DNA from: Lagopus muta
Taxonomy: Eukaryota > Chordata > Aves > Galliformes > Phasianidae
Reading direction: 5' to 3'
DNA length: 64,000 nt
Assembly: GCF_023343835.1 (NCBI RefSeq)
Contig: NC_064439.1
Coordinates: forward strand, 22,260,933 to 22,324,932
Below, piece after piece: positions 27,101 through 41,964 of the stretch; position 1 is the stretch's first letter; the number at the start of each line of letters is the position of its first letter. A program made the position numbers and the translations under genes. A model generated the notes under the pieces. That model was not told where the DNA came from, searched no databases, and saw nothing but the letters and a program-made list of their open reading frames with translations.

Positions 27101-30100
27101 AAAAAAATAAAATTCCAGTAAGAAGTCTTGCACATACTTTGAGATTTACGAAAAGCTCATTATTCATTATGCATAATGCATTCATACATTCAAAATAGTA
27201 TTCCCGTAAGGAAGGGGAATGAGCCAAGTATCCAACCATGTCACAATAAAGAATGAAACAACCTTGTGTTATCAGACAGGGACAGGTTAGCTGCTTTTAG
27301 CCTCATATGTAGTTTTCTATTGACTTCTGCTATGGAGCATGACCTCAGCAACACGCTGCTCAAAATGTAAACATAGAGTCAGAAGGAATACTCTACAGAA
27401 GGATACAAAATTCCAGTGAAATTCTGAATACAGCAAATTCAAGAAGCAGTACTATTCAAACAGTACAATAGTAAATGGAGCACAAGTCAAAACTTGGTAA
27501 CAGTTTAGATACCTATTTGCCTAGACTGCTCAAACCAGCTTGCTGAGGAGCTTGATGTTTTGAAAGTAATTAGCCTGGTAAAAATATGGGGAAAAACAAC
27601 CTTCTGGTTTCTTGCCATGTTTACTCAGCTTCATGTTTTATTACACATATCTGAAATACAGCAAAAACAAAAACACAGAGAAACTTAGAAAAAAATCAGT
27701 CACTAAAAGAATATTTATTTTAATCCTCTTGATTATTTTTAATTGTTTTTTATATAAAGCAACTGTTATTCTGTTTATGGAATGTAACACGTACACCAGA
27801 CCCTCAAAGCGTGCCTCAGCTCAGTGTCCAGTTAGGCAAAGTGAAGTCTCTGTTGCACCCTTTTCCATGTTTGCAGCTGATAGGAAAAACGACCAAAATG
27901 TCATTAGCACAAATCAGCCCATATTTAAAAAAAAAAAAAGAGCAAACGCAACCAGAGCACAATTGTACTGAGGTTAAAAGTTATTAACTTTTAGCATAGG
28001 AGAAGGCTGACAGACAGTGCAGAAGACAAGCACCTGTAAATGGAGGTGAAACTGTATCTCTATGACCTTCACTAAATTTGCAATGTTTCTTTCTTATACT
28101 GTCTAAACAGGGTTATAATTCTTTCTTTTTAAAATGATAGATTTAACATTCTCAGTCTCCGTTACTTTAGATGTCTGTACCTCTCAGAGCTCTACATTCA
28201 GCTGAAAGTCAATGCTGTGGATCCTTCAGCTGTACTGGAAATCTCATGTGAATATTCTCCCCTCATTAGACACAGTGAACATCCATTAATATCAGTACTG
28301 ATTTGGTGTATAAGGTAGACAGTATAGAGCAAACCCGGAAGCTCATGAAACACAACTTTGCTTCCTATATTAAACTTCAGCTCTTTTATCGATTCTTTTG
28401 CTACTCACCCTTCTCAAGGATAGGACTAAAATGTTAAAATGCTTGCAGACTTCATTATAAAATCATAAACTGAGGGCCAAAGAAAAAAAAAATCAATAAT
28501 GCAGACCTGTAGTGGTTAATATGCCAGTAACAAACGATCTTTCCCAATTTTACCTTGTGTTCTTTGCTCATTTTGCAAGAGAAAGAAGAAAATAGCTTTA
28601 AGAAATGTTGACGTTAAATGTAGCCCTTTATTTCTAGGAAAGAGAATCTATGAATTTAAATCATTAAACAATAATTATACTCTGAACATTGGAAGGATTT
28701 GCAGTGAAAATATCGAGTTGAGATTAAGTCAATAAAATTAATCACTCGTGACCCTGAAGGAGCAAAGGAGTTGAAAAATGCTACAAAATTAAAAGCTACC
28801 ATGAGCAAAGGGACTTGGGGAATTCATTTTAATTCACCACAGCCAAGTTCAAATACAAGCTGTTCTTTGTTATTCAGCCCAAGGTATTATTTTTCATACA
28901 GACGCTCACATCTGACCAAGCCATAATCACATACCGTAGAGTTTTCTTTATCTGATTGTAAAGTTTCCTGTTTTAGCTATATATTAACAATGAAGAGCAT
29001 ATAGATGGGGTTGTGCCTGAGCGTGCACTATATTCTGCTCACCTAACCACATCTATCAGTGTATTATGTGTTTCAGAGCTGGGATTTGAGCAATGGATGG
29101 TGAAATTGGCCTTAAGTCAGTACTCTCTCCCTTACATGGACTAAATAGACATTTTATATTGCAAATTCTTTGCTTTTCCATCATGAGCAGAGAGTTCTCA
29201 TGCAGTTGCTTAAGAGAAGGTGATGAATGGCAATAAGCCCTTCTCTCTCATTTGTGTCTAATGACACCCCCTTCCAAGGACCCACAAACTACGATGATGG
29301 GCAGAGAATTCTTCATTGAAGAAACAAGATGTAAACTTAAAAAGTTGAGAAGGACATAGGGAAGGTTGTGTAAAGGACACATGATTAACCACCCAAGAAG
29401 TTATCCCTAATTCAAATAAAACGTGCTTGCACTTTTGGATCTAAAGTGACCTGATCTGAAAATCTGCTCTGAAAATAGCTTTTGTGCTCTGTGTGGCTCT
29501 GTACTATGGGTGAATTTTAATGCTACTGAGAAATTTAATTTTATTAAAACTAGTGGAAGAACCTAAAACCAAGTAAGTAATGAGGTCTCTTCTCTGTTTT
29601 AGTGTAGTATACTTGACATCTGATTTTGCAACTATGAAAGTGGGGACAGCTGTATTTTAGTACTTTGAAGTAATGAGAATTGCTTAATACATGATGTAAA
29701 CTAACACATCCAAGTGAAACCAACTGACGTTCAACTATTTTTTTTAAGTAGTGCTTTGAAAAAATACCGACCTGGGAACTATTTGTATTGCCAGAAATAG
29801 TGAATTAGGAGGTACATGAAAAGTCATAATCATAATTAAAGGCAACATCCAGTATTTTCCATGACAAAATTCCAATGAGAATATAATCTACAATAGGCAC
29901 AGCTTTACATTGTTGGCCTGACATGGATTTTGTTCCAGAATATTTGCAAGAATTAGCTGAAACCCTTGTTTATTTATAATATTTCCACTGAAGCTAGTTT
30001 AAATAGACAGATTTTTAAAAGATTTCCAGAAACATATAGTAGCCATCTGCAGGCAAGTTTATTCCTGAAAAGACATTTATGAATTTACATCCAAGACAAA

Positions 30101-30288
30101 TAAAGAGCTGCTGGGCAATCAAACTGGAAAAATGTGTGTTTTTCAGACAGAAAATAAACATTTGTTTCTACCCAGTTGATGTACAAGTACCATGATTTTA
30201 AAAGTGAGAACATAACTTGCCGTGCACAATGTTCAGACTAAATTCCTGCTTGAAAATTAGAATGTGTAAGTATACTTGACTATTTAGA

Positions 30289-30306
30289 TTTTTTTTTTTT
30301 TTTTTT
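30289..30306 (+). repeat. Poly(T) run
   Basis: An uninterrupted run of 18 T with no recognisable element body on the minus strand beside it. Confidence 0.85.
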
Positions 30307-33300
30307 GCTTCTTCTCAACATGAAGGTGTAATCTTCACATTCAAGTCCCTGTTTCCAGCACTTTCCTCAACTATTACCTTTGTCCTAAAATATTCTGCCC
30401 TTATTTTTATTCCTACTGATACCTTTATCATTTATACACCTCATGTTTGAAGACTATCAAGTTATTCCTTTCGATACACATGACTTAAGATAGTGTAAGT
30501 GTATTTATTAAGGTGAAGAGCTTTTAAGATATCTTTGCACTGGGTTTTTGCAGAAAAAATAAAATATCAGATGTATCATCTGCGCAGCTCCCAGTGAGGA
30601 GAATGAGAAAAAAAATTAGAGGTTGTGGGGAAAAAAAAGAATGAAATAGATACAGGCCATACTTTCTTTTCTAAAGTAAACAAGGTCTTGATCTATTAGT
30701 TTTTCAGAAGATAACTTTCTATGTCTACATGAAACCCCCCTAGAATCAGTAAGAAACTTCACTGATTATTGTACAATCACTAGTTTTACAACAATCTTAC
30801 AATGACAGACTAGTGCATTCTTCTGAGAATATTACATGATTGATCAATGACGTATATGACACAATTACGTTAATTCTGTAGTCCATCTGATTTAAAACTG
30901 CATTTCTCTTGCACTGGAAAAATGAGATGTGATGTGTGCCGGGCTTCCTAAAGCAAAACACAGATAATATAGTTCTTCCAAATGGGATTTCCTTTGAAAT
31001 AGTACATAACAGTAGAATTTAGGTGTGGTTCCCCAACCTCCTCATGGATTAAAAGTGTGTTTGGAAGGAGTTAGCTAATGGTTTCTGAGCTGTGCTGTAC
31101 CACTCCCGGAAATCTCTAACAGCATTAGCAGCCAGTCCACATTATTCAACTCCCTACAATATTAACTTTCACCCACACTAATATTTATATAACGTGTGGT
31201 ATTTATATAGTTTTAATTCACAGTTTGTTTTAGAGAGAGAGCTGTACACGTGCAGGAGGATAGGTCCATTAGTGTCTGTTACTCACAGAGGCCTAGAAGT
31301 AGCCTCTGGATATACCATCTTTACATTGCTGAGTGCCAGAAAAGTCAACCAGAATAAACATCTTGCTCCTCTTACCCAGTATCTTATATACTTACCTTAC
31401 ACAGTTAAAACTGTCTAACATCGGGAGGATCTGTGCTAGCCGAATCTGATCTTATGGCCATTCTTAAGTTTTCATGGTACCCATCACTGCCTCAGCTAAG
31501 GATCAGGACCCACTGTGCTCTCAATTCCCTGCAACATATTCAGAAGGATGCAAAGTAACTTTGATGCAATTAATATGCACCGTAGATTGAGTGTGCACCC
31601 ATATCCTCCAGTTAACAAGACTCAGTTCTCTGTACCATAAAACCATAAAGTATTTCTGCCTGGAGAAGAACGGAAGTTGCTGCAACAAGAGGTGCAATCT
31701 GAACCCCCCTCACCCGGCACAAAAACAGCTCCCAAAACACACTGCTGCAACACAATGGCTTCATGCTATAGAAACACACCCTAAGGCCCAAGAGTCTTCA
31801 TACACAGTTAATACCTGAGAAATTTGCAAATAAAGATGGTGGAGACAACACTCCAATACAGACACTTTCAGAGGACTGTGGATGTGCTAGCTCACTTGCT
31901 CTGATCCCAGTTTACTTCAGCTCACTCACACATGTAGTCCTTTTTTAAATGGTGTTCCTTCTGCCAGGCAGGGTGTGTTTTACTTTGTACATCTAAAGAC
32001 TTTTATGGCAGTTCAGAAACAGAATAATGTGCTGAAATATCATTTCCTAGGCACACGATATCTGTGCAAGGTCTTCAGGATCAAGCCCTCAAGCATCTAA
32101 ATCCTCACCGTAAACCATAGCAAAGTCAAGCTAATAACTGTCCCCTGTTGCTCTAGGATTTCTCATAGTTGATTTTCTACATAGAGTGCAGAAAAAGGTT
32201 TCCCAGAATCAGTCTTTAAAAGGACTGGAGTCTTCACGGGTTATTTCCTTGTTAAATAAGTTTTTATGTGCTACTACCTCCTGAATATTTGCAAAATGAG
32301 ACAAAATCTTCCATGTTTTGAAGGGCAATTTTCAAAAATATCTGGAAAGTTTTCCATGAACTCATAAAAAATAAAAACGATCCCATCTTAAGCTTTAAAT
32401 TTTCGTTTCCTTAAGAATACTGCTTATTTAAACCAGATTTTGAAAACTTTGCTATCATTTCAGACTGTATAGCAACAATTTGCAATGCTAAAAATATTTC
32501 CTTCTGCAGCACAAATCCAGAAACTACTTTTTTTCTTGATTTAAGAATATTTTAATTGGAAAGATTATATATTTAACTCACTTAAGCAAGCAGTTTTCTT
32601 CTAGAACATCTAGTTTTCTGTTAGCACTGTTAACTACTTCATCTTCCTTCCTATGCGCATATACGTCATGTCTGGAACAGAGCAAAATAAGAACCACATG
32701 TTTCTTATAAACAGTTGGACGCTTTGCATATAGATGGTGCTTAGCTGGAACAACTATAAAGGAATAGAACACAAGGAAACAGTAGGTGGAAGACAGCATT
32801 TTAGTCAGAAAGCAGGAACATGAGTAATTAATCATTAATATGGAAAAAAGCAGACAGCAATAGGAGGAGGGAAGTGGTTACTAACAGAGAGAAAAAGATT
32901 TTGTTAAGCTCTCACCCAACCACAGTTTCAGCCTTGTTTAAAGTATACGCATCAACCACCACGCTGAGTCTTGACTGAACCTGTATCAAATCCTTAATGG
33001 TCTATTTAGACAGCTATAAGTAACAAGAGAATTTGCCCTTTCAGCATTCCTTACTGACTTACATACACTTACTGAATTTGTTATTTAAATTTAAATTGTT
33101 TAAAATTAAAGACAACATAACTCAGAATTTTGATCTTAGTTGCATCTGGTAAAACACAGAGTAACTCTACTAAAATTAATCCTAATGCCTGATTTTGTTA
33201 AGTGAATTCAGTGGAGTTGCACAGATTTATCACGGCACAATCCAGATTGAAAGCTGACTCCAAGTAGTATCAGTGCATAATGGCAGACTTGCCAGATCTC

Positions 33301-33756
33301 ATACTTCACACGCAGGACATTCATCTGGCTTCCTTTCTCTCCCCAGTGCCACACAGACGGCCACACTACAGCTTCTCAGCTTCCCTTCAGCTTTGAGATC
33401 CAACATCAGATGCAAGTATTTAGTCTGAGTACAAACAGTGTTTAGCAGATGGGCTCTGGAAGGCCTACAGGAAGGCCTGGGTTGATGCTTGGCGACACCC
33501 CAGCCTCTTGGTCTTACAGGTAGGCAGCAGCTGCGTGTCTCATCCCTGCACAGTCCCAAGCACAGTAGTCCTACAAGAGCAAAACTGAGCTCTTCACATC
33601 AGCGATGAAAATATTCAGCAATTACTGCAGCAATTCTCATTACAGTGAAGCATTTGCAAGACAGAAACACAGGTTGTAATTTACGTTGTACTCATACTAA
33701 AAAAATGTGCTTTATTAACTATTTGTGGAATATGATAATTTATAACTTCTGGGCTT

Positions 33757-33774
33757 CCATGGTGATCACCATGG
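33757..33774. repeat. 18-bp perfect palindrome
   Basis: CCATGGTGATCACCATGG is fully self-complementary with no spacer. It is intergenic and AT-rich sequence flanks it. Confidence 0.9.
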
Positions 33775-34794
33775 TGATGCACTATAAATTCAGTGAATTG
33801 TTTCTGCAAAATGTATTTTCCTCTCAAAAAGAAAAGAAAACATTGATAAAGAATGCTTCTTTTTCTAGCTAGCAGGCCAAAAATTGAGGCAAATAAAAAG
33901 CAAAAGGTTGTGAGAAGGGCAACCCTAACATGTCACATACATAGTGATGCTTGTCCTTCTCACCATGATGCATCAAAAAAGGTTTTTCAGTATCTATCTG
34001 ATGAGTGAACATCTCTCTGTTGATTAAGTTACTAAACAAAATATTGCTCTATAGCTAAACCAAATCAGCTAACAGTATTAGGTCACAGTCATGTTTTTCA
34101 TTTACATTCACAGAGTCAGACTTGCTACTTTGAGATTATTCCCTACTTTACCAATAGAAGTAAAAAATAAACAAACAAAAACCCACTCAGAAGATATTAC
34201 AGATTTGACTTGCCCCTCGCTACAGAAATGTTAAGAGCCAAATTCCACCTTCTTTTGCCAGGTCTGAAAAGGATGGGGCTTGGGAGACCGGTATGGGGTC
34301 AAAGCACAGTGAACTTCAGTTACTCTTTTATCTCCCTCTGTTCCATCCATTATCTTCATCAGCACAAGTGATATTGTCTTTTAAGGATAATTAGGAAGCG
34401 GTTAAGTTTAGAGCAGCCCTGTGGCTGTCCTAAAACAAATGGCTGGAAGAGGGATGACAGAGAATCACCACATTTTTATCCTACACAGCAGCACATGGGG
34501 ACATAATGAAAAATACACTGCATTAAAACCAGAAAAATAACTCAAGAATTCTTGGCTCTTTGTTCTGTCTGAAACCTTTTATTTCTCATACAGACACAGA
34601 GCTACTTCAGAGCTTCGTTTAAACTAAAAGCCCTAATGGGAATCTACACCAGATAAGGGTAGAGTTTCTTAGATTATGAATTAGGAGGCAAAAGCACTTA
34701 AGTTAAGCAACAATCAAATTTCCAGTTCACAGTCAATGCTGTAAAGTAGATTGAAAAAATTGCTTCAAGTTAAATCATAAGTCTTTCCTGATTT

Positions 34795-34798
<4 letters not shown>

Positions 34799-34833
<35 letters not shown>

Positions 34834-34840
34834 AAAAAAA
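34799..34840 (+). repeat. (AC)15 microsatellite with A tail
   Basis: Fifteen AC units run straight into about twelve A. This is a compound simple repeat with no adjoining retroposon that I recognise. Confidence 0.9.
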
Positions 34841-37561
34841 TATATAGGGGGATAAGTAGGGATAAGTACTTCATTCAACTGTTTTCATTCCTGAGTTCTT
34901 CCCACTCTTAGAGGAAAAAAGCTTCTAGATGATACATGTCATGCAGTCTGTATCTTGCTGATGCTAACCTTATCCATCAACAGTCTGGGAAATATGTGCC
35001 TTGACAAAAGGAAGCAGATGTGCCTTAATCCTCCCAAAGTGTACTATGGGATGCATTTCCTCTGTCATCCAGGATGGCTTCTCTGGTGCCCTTACGTTTC
35101 TTGGTAAAGGCTGAACAGAGTATTCATCATGGAATCAGACCTTCACTTGGGATTTGTGTATTTTTCAGTCCTTTGATCACATGCCTCATATTTTACCTTA
35201 ACTGAACCATCATGGACATTTGAAGTTGCTTTTCATTTTTCATGAAGGGGAGCTACTGGAGTAAACAATCCTCCCCTTCTGCAAGTTCTCCACTTGGGAT
35301 GCAGGAATCATCTTGACCCCACCTACAAAGAAGTATATAATAGGTGCCAGATCTAGGGTTTTCTTAAAAATACCATTTTAAAATCTTTACTACTTCTTGT
35401 TGATTGGAGGCTTGGTTTGTTTTTCACTGTGCATCTCCAAGAAGGGTGATGAAAGACTGTTAGTGCCAAAAAGGGAAATAAACTGTATTTATTATACTTT
35501 GTTTATGACAAAAGCATAATAGGTTGTGCAATACAGAGAGAGTACAGTGGGTAGTAACTGAGGTCTGCCTGGAACTCTCTCTAGCACTGTACATCTGACA
35601 GGCTAAGACAATATCAGACATTGTCAGATCATTTCTACACCAGAAAAGCTGCCTGTGCCAGTTTCCAGTAAAATTAGTCCCCTGCTACAATACATTTGGA
35701 GGATACAGTCATATTTTGTTAATGAATCCCAGTGTTCCAAATTCATGTCTGAAAACTCCAGAACAAGTTTTGGCATTTAAACATAATAAATGCAATGGAC
35801 CAGATTCGCTTGGGAGCATGGGCTTTTGTCTTGCTAGGGAAGTACAAGACTTGAGGGCAAGTCAACGTGGTCAGAAGAGAACCATATTACTGTGAAGTAT
35901 AAAATCAACAGTCCTATCTGTCATCAATTTTCTCCTAGGCAAGTGTGCCTTTTACCATTGTCTGTTCCACAAATTCATCAGAGCAGGAAGATAAATATGT
36001 GGAAGGATATTCTGTATTGCAACAAGTTCACATTGATATTTAACTACTGCTATAAACTCCACTGAAACCATAGCATAGGAAACCAGAAATTCAGAGGTGC
36101 ATAAATGCTTCCTTTTCTTGGTGTATGTTTATAGTGCCCTTGGCAACACACTACATGCAAAATTCAGTATAGCAAGCCTCTAACATGGCCTGAGAAAGCA
36201 GCATAGTTTATATTTTAATGGAATTTCTTTTGTAAAGTATTTATTTAGAAGTGTGCATCACCACACATAAGGCTTTTTGCTCCTAGGAATAATTAAAAAA
36301 AAAATGGATAAGTGATTAGTCATTACTATCATGCATCTCCCCAAAAGAATATTCTATAAATATTCTTTCATCCATTATATTGACAGAACTTGAGTGCGGA
36401 GATGGGATATGAAACTTTATGGCACATTCTGAAAAGGAAAGGGTGCCATGTAACAAAGTAGGGGGAAAAAAAGGGTTAATAGTTTACTGTTGAGATATAT
36501 AATAGGGAAAAAAAAAAGAAAAAGAAGAATTGCTATAGATAACATGATGAATCAGTCCTGTAGCACTCTGCAAACCACAGCTTTTCTGAAGTGGATCCTA
36601 CTGAAGAAATTGCCATGATTTTACAATGTTCAGTGTTCTTTATGTAGCTAAAATGTTCACCAGCAAAAGGCAGTGCATTACTGTGCTAACTAGATCAAAT
36701 TGATTTTTTGTGCAAAATTGGCCTGTGATTCATGAGATCTAGTTTCAACTGCCAGTTCTGCCCAAGATTCCCATAGGAGCTCAAGTTAGTCAAGTGTCCT
36801 TTCCATTCCACAGCTCCCCTTGTGTAGATAGCTCAGCAGCAAAACTGCTGAGATTGACAAAGGAGTTACTGGATGAAATTCTACAGTAATTATTATAAAC
36901 TGTATGTTATTATCATGGAATAAGTGATATAAAATGCATGGCTCTCTATCTCCTTAATATAAAAATCTGTGGATATGCTCAGCTTCACAAAGTTAAAAAC
37001 TTCAGCTGGTTCTATTTAGCCTTTTCAAGCATCCAACTTGAGCCTTCTCCTAGCTGCCAAGGTCTTGTGCTTAAAAAGCATTTTGTTCTCAAAAATCTTG
37101 CCATGCTTTTATTGCAGTGTTTTTATGAACCAAGTGACAGAGGAGATAAATGAGAGATCCACCGATCATTGTTTAAGAAAAAAGAAAAATGCAGTTAAAT
37201 TCTTAACAATTGGGCAGGAAACCAGCAAGACAGATGACTATCTAGTGGTTACTTTCTTGAAGTGGTCTTGAAGGATAAATATTTAAGGAAAAAGAAAAGA
37301 ACAAGTTCTCTTTTCCCTCAATTGATTCGTTTGTTTTATGAAATAACAATGCTCTCTGGTTCCCATCCCCTTCAAATTCCAGATACAACCCTACACATCC
37401 ATTACATAGGCGCAGACAGTGCCTAGGAAAAAATCTGATAGTATGGGTATAACCCATGATGGTTGTGAAAGCTGCAGTAAAGTTGTTTATTCATTTTGTG
37501 TTCATTAAAATAAAATTTCACTTGCATCTTGTTTAACAAAATACCAGAAATTAGACCATAG

Positions 37562-37589
37562 TTTTTTTGTTTGTTTGTTTGTTTGTTTT
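37562..37589 (+). repeat. (TTTG)n microsatellite
   Basis: T-rich tract with five consecutive TTTG units and T-only flanks. Confidence 0.85.
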
Positions 37590-38391
37590 AAACTAAAGAC
37601 CTAACCTCTCAAGGTAGCCATATATTAAAACATAGTGTTGGACTTTAAAATGAGATCCTCATTCTGATCTTGTAATTCAAGGCTGGCATTCAGACTTAAG
37701 TTGTGTTGTACTCACCCCATCTAGCTGCAAGCAGCAGTAAGGCCAGTCAAACAAAGACAAATTGTTCTTGTAAAAATGAATATAAATGTAACTAAAATAT
37801 AGAATTTTATTTTTTGTAAAGACATTTTAAGTTGTGATTTTCAGTATTGATTAATCATCAATTTAATTTAGAGCATAGTCTACTGCATTTCACTAGCATG
37901 GTTGTGGCATTTACTTCTGCACTTAATACAATATGCAATATCATAAAAGGATTCTTAATGGTGCACAGTCAAGCAATAGGTGCTGAGAAATGTAAAAACC
38001 AAAATTCTTCCAGGGAATTTAATCCAGCCCTTTAGCATGTATTCACAATGATTCAAACTTTTAGCAGTGCACGATCTTCCCCTGTGGAAAAGCAAACCAA
38101 ATACAGATCATCATCATACTCATCTGCTGAAATAGCAGCATGCATCATGTGTTCGATCAGTCCCCCTGAGAACCACAGACCTTGCCCTAAGCACATGGAA
38201 GAAGGTCTCTGCCCATTTTGGCAAGACTTTCATGTGAAGAAAATGCTTCTTATGAAGAAAGAATTCAACAGAGCTGCCCTTTTCTTTCCCTTTTCCTGTT
38301 TGTTCTCATGGCCACGCAAAGAGAATGAATTAATACAGAGCAGGGCAGGAAGGGACAGAGAGCTTTGCAAAAAGCTCTTTTTCTCTTCTCC

Positions 38392-38660
38392 CAGGCAATA
38401 AATAGGACCAGAGGAAATGGCCACAAGCTGTACCAGAAGAGGTTTAGATTAGACATAAGGAAAAACTTTTTTCTCTCAGAGAATGGTCAGGCCTGCCCAG
38501 AGAGGTGGTGGAGTCACCACCCCTGGCAGTGTTCAAGAGTCTGGATGATGAGCTACGAGATATGGTTTAGTGGCCTGTGGGTTTGTGGTAGCAATGGCAG
38601 CAATAGAGGATGGTTGGACTACAAGATCTTGCAGGTCCTTTCCTGGTGATTCTATGAAAA
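38392..38660 (+). mobile_element. CR1 LINE 3' end
   Basis: About 270 bp of CR1 3' sequence in forward orientation: 'tttagattagacataaggaa', 'cagagaggtggtggagtcac', then 'gcaggtcctttcctggtgat' and 'tctatgaaa'. The open frames running through it on both strands are incidental. Confidence 0.85.
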
Positions 38661-40302
38661 GACTAGAGAATGAGCATCGCTAGGATGCCTGCAGGAATAG
38701 GTCTAGACATGTACAAGGGGCCCAGTAATAGTGGGAATGCTGACATTGAGGAAAACAACTGTGCTCATGCAAACTGATTATATATTTACTTCTGTCCAGT
38801 AAAAGATTATAAGTAACTTGCTGGTTTTTTACTATATAATTGGTGATTTTTAGACGTTAAAAAGATATATCATTCACAGTGAAACAAAATACTAGGAAAG
38901 TAAGACAAAAAAGTGTGTTGACATTTCTTTAGAAGAGGTGCTATCTTGTTTAATTCAAACTTGTGAGGGGAATGCAAAGTGTCCCATTAACACTACACAG
39001 AATATTTTAGAAATTATCCTAGCTAGTCACAAAGGCATAAATCAATCAATAGTAGTTTGACTATCTATTGAGCAAACTACAAAGAGTGCAACTAGCTTTG
39101 ACCACTTTTTTTCATGACTATCTGATGCAAACACACATGGTACTGGCTACTTTCAACAACAGGATGTGGGTTGGCTCAATTGTAAAGAAACATACTCTTG
39201 AATTTGATAGGAACCCAAATTTCTTTGCACGGCTACACATTGGAACCAGAGCTTCACTAAGCTATGCATATCACAAGAGACAGAAAATAAAATACAGCAT
39301 AGGAAAAAGATGTATTTTCATCTTTTCATCTTCACAAGTTGTCTTGTATCAGGTGGAGAGCTTCCTTAGGATCTGCAGGGGAAGTTTAAGGAATCTGCCT
39401 TCATTACGTTTTAAATAACCACAGTTCTGAAGACCCCTTTGACTGCTTAGTCCTCAGCCTAAGACAGTTCAAAAATAAACTAGTGTGTGACCAGCTTGTC
39501 ACATCAGCATCATTCAAACTGGCAGAAAAAAAATTCCAATATCTGGTTTCTAGAGGATTTCAGCCAAGAATCTGTAAATATGTCATATCAAATCACAATT
39601 TATTTAATCACAGTCAATAAAGATTTTTTTGTATTTCAAAGTTTCCCTTCATGAAAGAACAGAGGAAACTTAATGTGCTGCTATGTGGTCAGAAACCACT
39701 GAAAACTTTTTTCCAACTTTTTCATGTAAATGAATAAGAAGCCTAAGTTTAAGACCGACTCAGCTGTTAACCAGGAGGTCTAACTCCATCTTATTTTCAA
39801 GAAAATAAGGAAACAGCCAGGAAGAAAGCTGAATCTAGGGAATCTATTGAGAAAATCAATAGCAGTAAAAGAGACTGCTGACAGTGAGGAAAAGCAGAGC
39901 CAAGTTGTAGGAGCCACATCTCAAGAAATACCCCCGAAAGAGGTAGTGCATGTAGTCTGGTGGTCTGTACAACAGAGGGAGAGCAGAAAAGTAGGAAAAC
40001 AGAGAAAAATATTGAGACCATAATAGAAACATACAACAAGTTCCACACAGCACACAGAGAGTGAATAAAACATGCACTGCTGTTCTCATAGCTTAAGAAA
40101 GCTATAAATATGTGTAGATTAAAAAATTAGTAATTTTTTATTCATCATTAGCAATTTTTATTCATCATCTGTACAATCAATGAATGAACAGATGTTATAG
40201 TTATGAGATATACCAGAGAGCTTGGCTACACAGTTACTATCGCAAAGCAGAATAGATAGGATACCTATTTGTATCCTGGGCTTGCTATGAAACTCCAGCA
40301 GA

Positions 40303-40455
40303 GAGGATCCCCAGAAAAGATCCTTCCCCTGGTAGTCAGCTCTTAAATAGGTCTAGGAAAGGTGCAGCCAGGTTCCACCCGTTCCGGCAGCACAGGAGAA
40401 TTGCCTTCACCTCTGCTCCGTGGCTGACTCAGCGCTTGCCTCAGGTGATCAGAGG
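40303..40455 (-). repeat. LTR-like dispersed repeat, copy A
   Basis: Read on the minus strand, this segment aligns with 41965-42150. Shared landmarks in order are a GTGGAACCTGG / GTGAAGCCAGG block, a C-rich stretch ending CCTAGACC / CCCAGACT, ATTTAAG, a G-rich stretch, and TTTTCTGGGGATCC / TTTTCTAGAGATCC. Identity over the best ~77 bp is about two-thirds by eye. The TATA-like ATTTAAG after a C-rich block suggests an old LTR promoter, but no LTR ends, primer-binding site or internal retroviral sequence is seen. Confidence 0.45.
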
Positions 40456-41964
40456 TTCAGGCCATGATTCAGCAGTTCCCATACACTCATCATAAAAAGA
40501 AGAATAGTAATTAGTTTATTTCAGTTGCAACTGAGTCACATGAGTACCACCTTGCTTGTGCATCCATGCCATAAAAGTCAGATGAGTTGCTCCAACCTGT
40601 ATCAGGGATGAATTTGTACCACTGCTATGTAATGAACAGGGATTGTTAAATGCCTCGTTTCCACTTGTGTGTGAAAAATTCACATTATCATGCTCTCTCA
40701 ACACTGGTAAATTCTGCATCAAGGCAGTCCTGAAAGTTCCTCCTGCTTGTGCTAAACAAGTAGATAGCGTGCCTTGCAGTTTCTCTTTTAAATGTGCATT
40801 TCAGAAGCTTAGCAGGAAAATAGAGCTCAACAGGAATCTCATCTTTTATCATGAAAAAATGTATTACTTCCTCATCCCATTCTCTCCCTATTGCTTGTTT
40901 CCCTAACATACTAATTCATATCAAACAAATTCAGGTTGTAAATTCTTTGCAACAGTGGTCCCATTTTTGGGAAATATTTGTCCTCTTCCAGTAAGGAATA
41001 TCAAAGGATAGAAACATCATGAATCTATCTAAAAAAAAATAAAAATAAAAAAATGCACAACCAATCCTCTCAACTAAAGATGCCATCTGGGAAGTCATGA
41101 AGACTTATACAACTTTATTAAATTTGTCATCAGTGAGCTCTAAGAGGGTAAAACACTGGTTTGCAGCTTGTTGTATAGCTATAGCAGAACTCCAGCTGGT
41201 GGCAATTCCTCTTCTGTTCCATGTTTCTTCCAAGTGAAATAGCATATTTAAAATAAATAATTTTCAAGGAAGCATGTGGAATACACAAAAATAAACGTCT
41301 TAGAGCATCAAAAGCCTAAAGAAATTTTTACTTTGACTGCCAAAGAAAGATTTGTGTTTCATTTTCGCTTTGCATATAGTAGAACCACTGTGAGTCTTTT
41401 AGCAGTATTTTCTCCATCCCCTTCATTTCAGAAGGGTAGCTTTTATAAGTAATTAAAATCTTTTAAAAACATATCATAAACAAGGGATTTGTGTAACATT
41501 CTTTCTGTTTAACACCATATGGAATTCCTCTCATCCTCAGAATTGTCATAATGTGTGTCAAGAGCCACTGGTTAATACTTATTCTTCTTTTGTCCTGACT
41601 GTCAGTATCTCAGCTAACCTAGAACCTTTTTTCACCTACTTCTTGGACAGCAATTTGTACATGTTCCCACAGGCAAGACAAATCTAGAGCTCTCCTGCTG
41701 CTGTAACTGCTTTTGAAGACACACTCTCAGATAAAGTATTTCTTCTATCTCAATAATATCTTAAGCTAGGCTCTCATTCTTTTCCAAGACTTATTCACAA
41801 GTGATACCCTTCCACTTAACCTACTTTATTTGGGATTCTTCTTAAAATTTCTCTTTTTTCAGACTGTGCCCAGGAGAAGTTGATTATGCATTTATTTGTT
41901 TATGGAAATCTGGACATTCCTCTTTCTAAGGTGTAGTAGAAATACTAAGCCACAGCTTGAAACA

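Larger units (their letters stand above)
21101..38391. other. Intergenic, longest feature-poor block
   Basis: About 17 kb of AT-rich DNA with almost no recognisable repeats: an AC microsatellite, a T run, a TTTG repeat and an 18-bp palindrome. The lack of young transposons may simply reflect the low repeat content of bird genomes. Slowly evolving noncoding elements could be present but cannot be seen in one sequence. Confidence 0.55.

Noticed and set aside
27612..27971. 119-codon + strand open frame with a hydrophobic stretch
   Set aside because: The apparent membrane-like segment comes from T-rich sequence and the tail from an A run; no family resemblance.
33190..33240. Sequence resembling a 'ttcagtggagttacaccagat'-type ancient amniote repeat
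   Set aside because: Only about 20 bp match from memory; a similarly weak inverted match occurs near 52520-52545. Too short to call without a repeat library.
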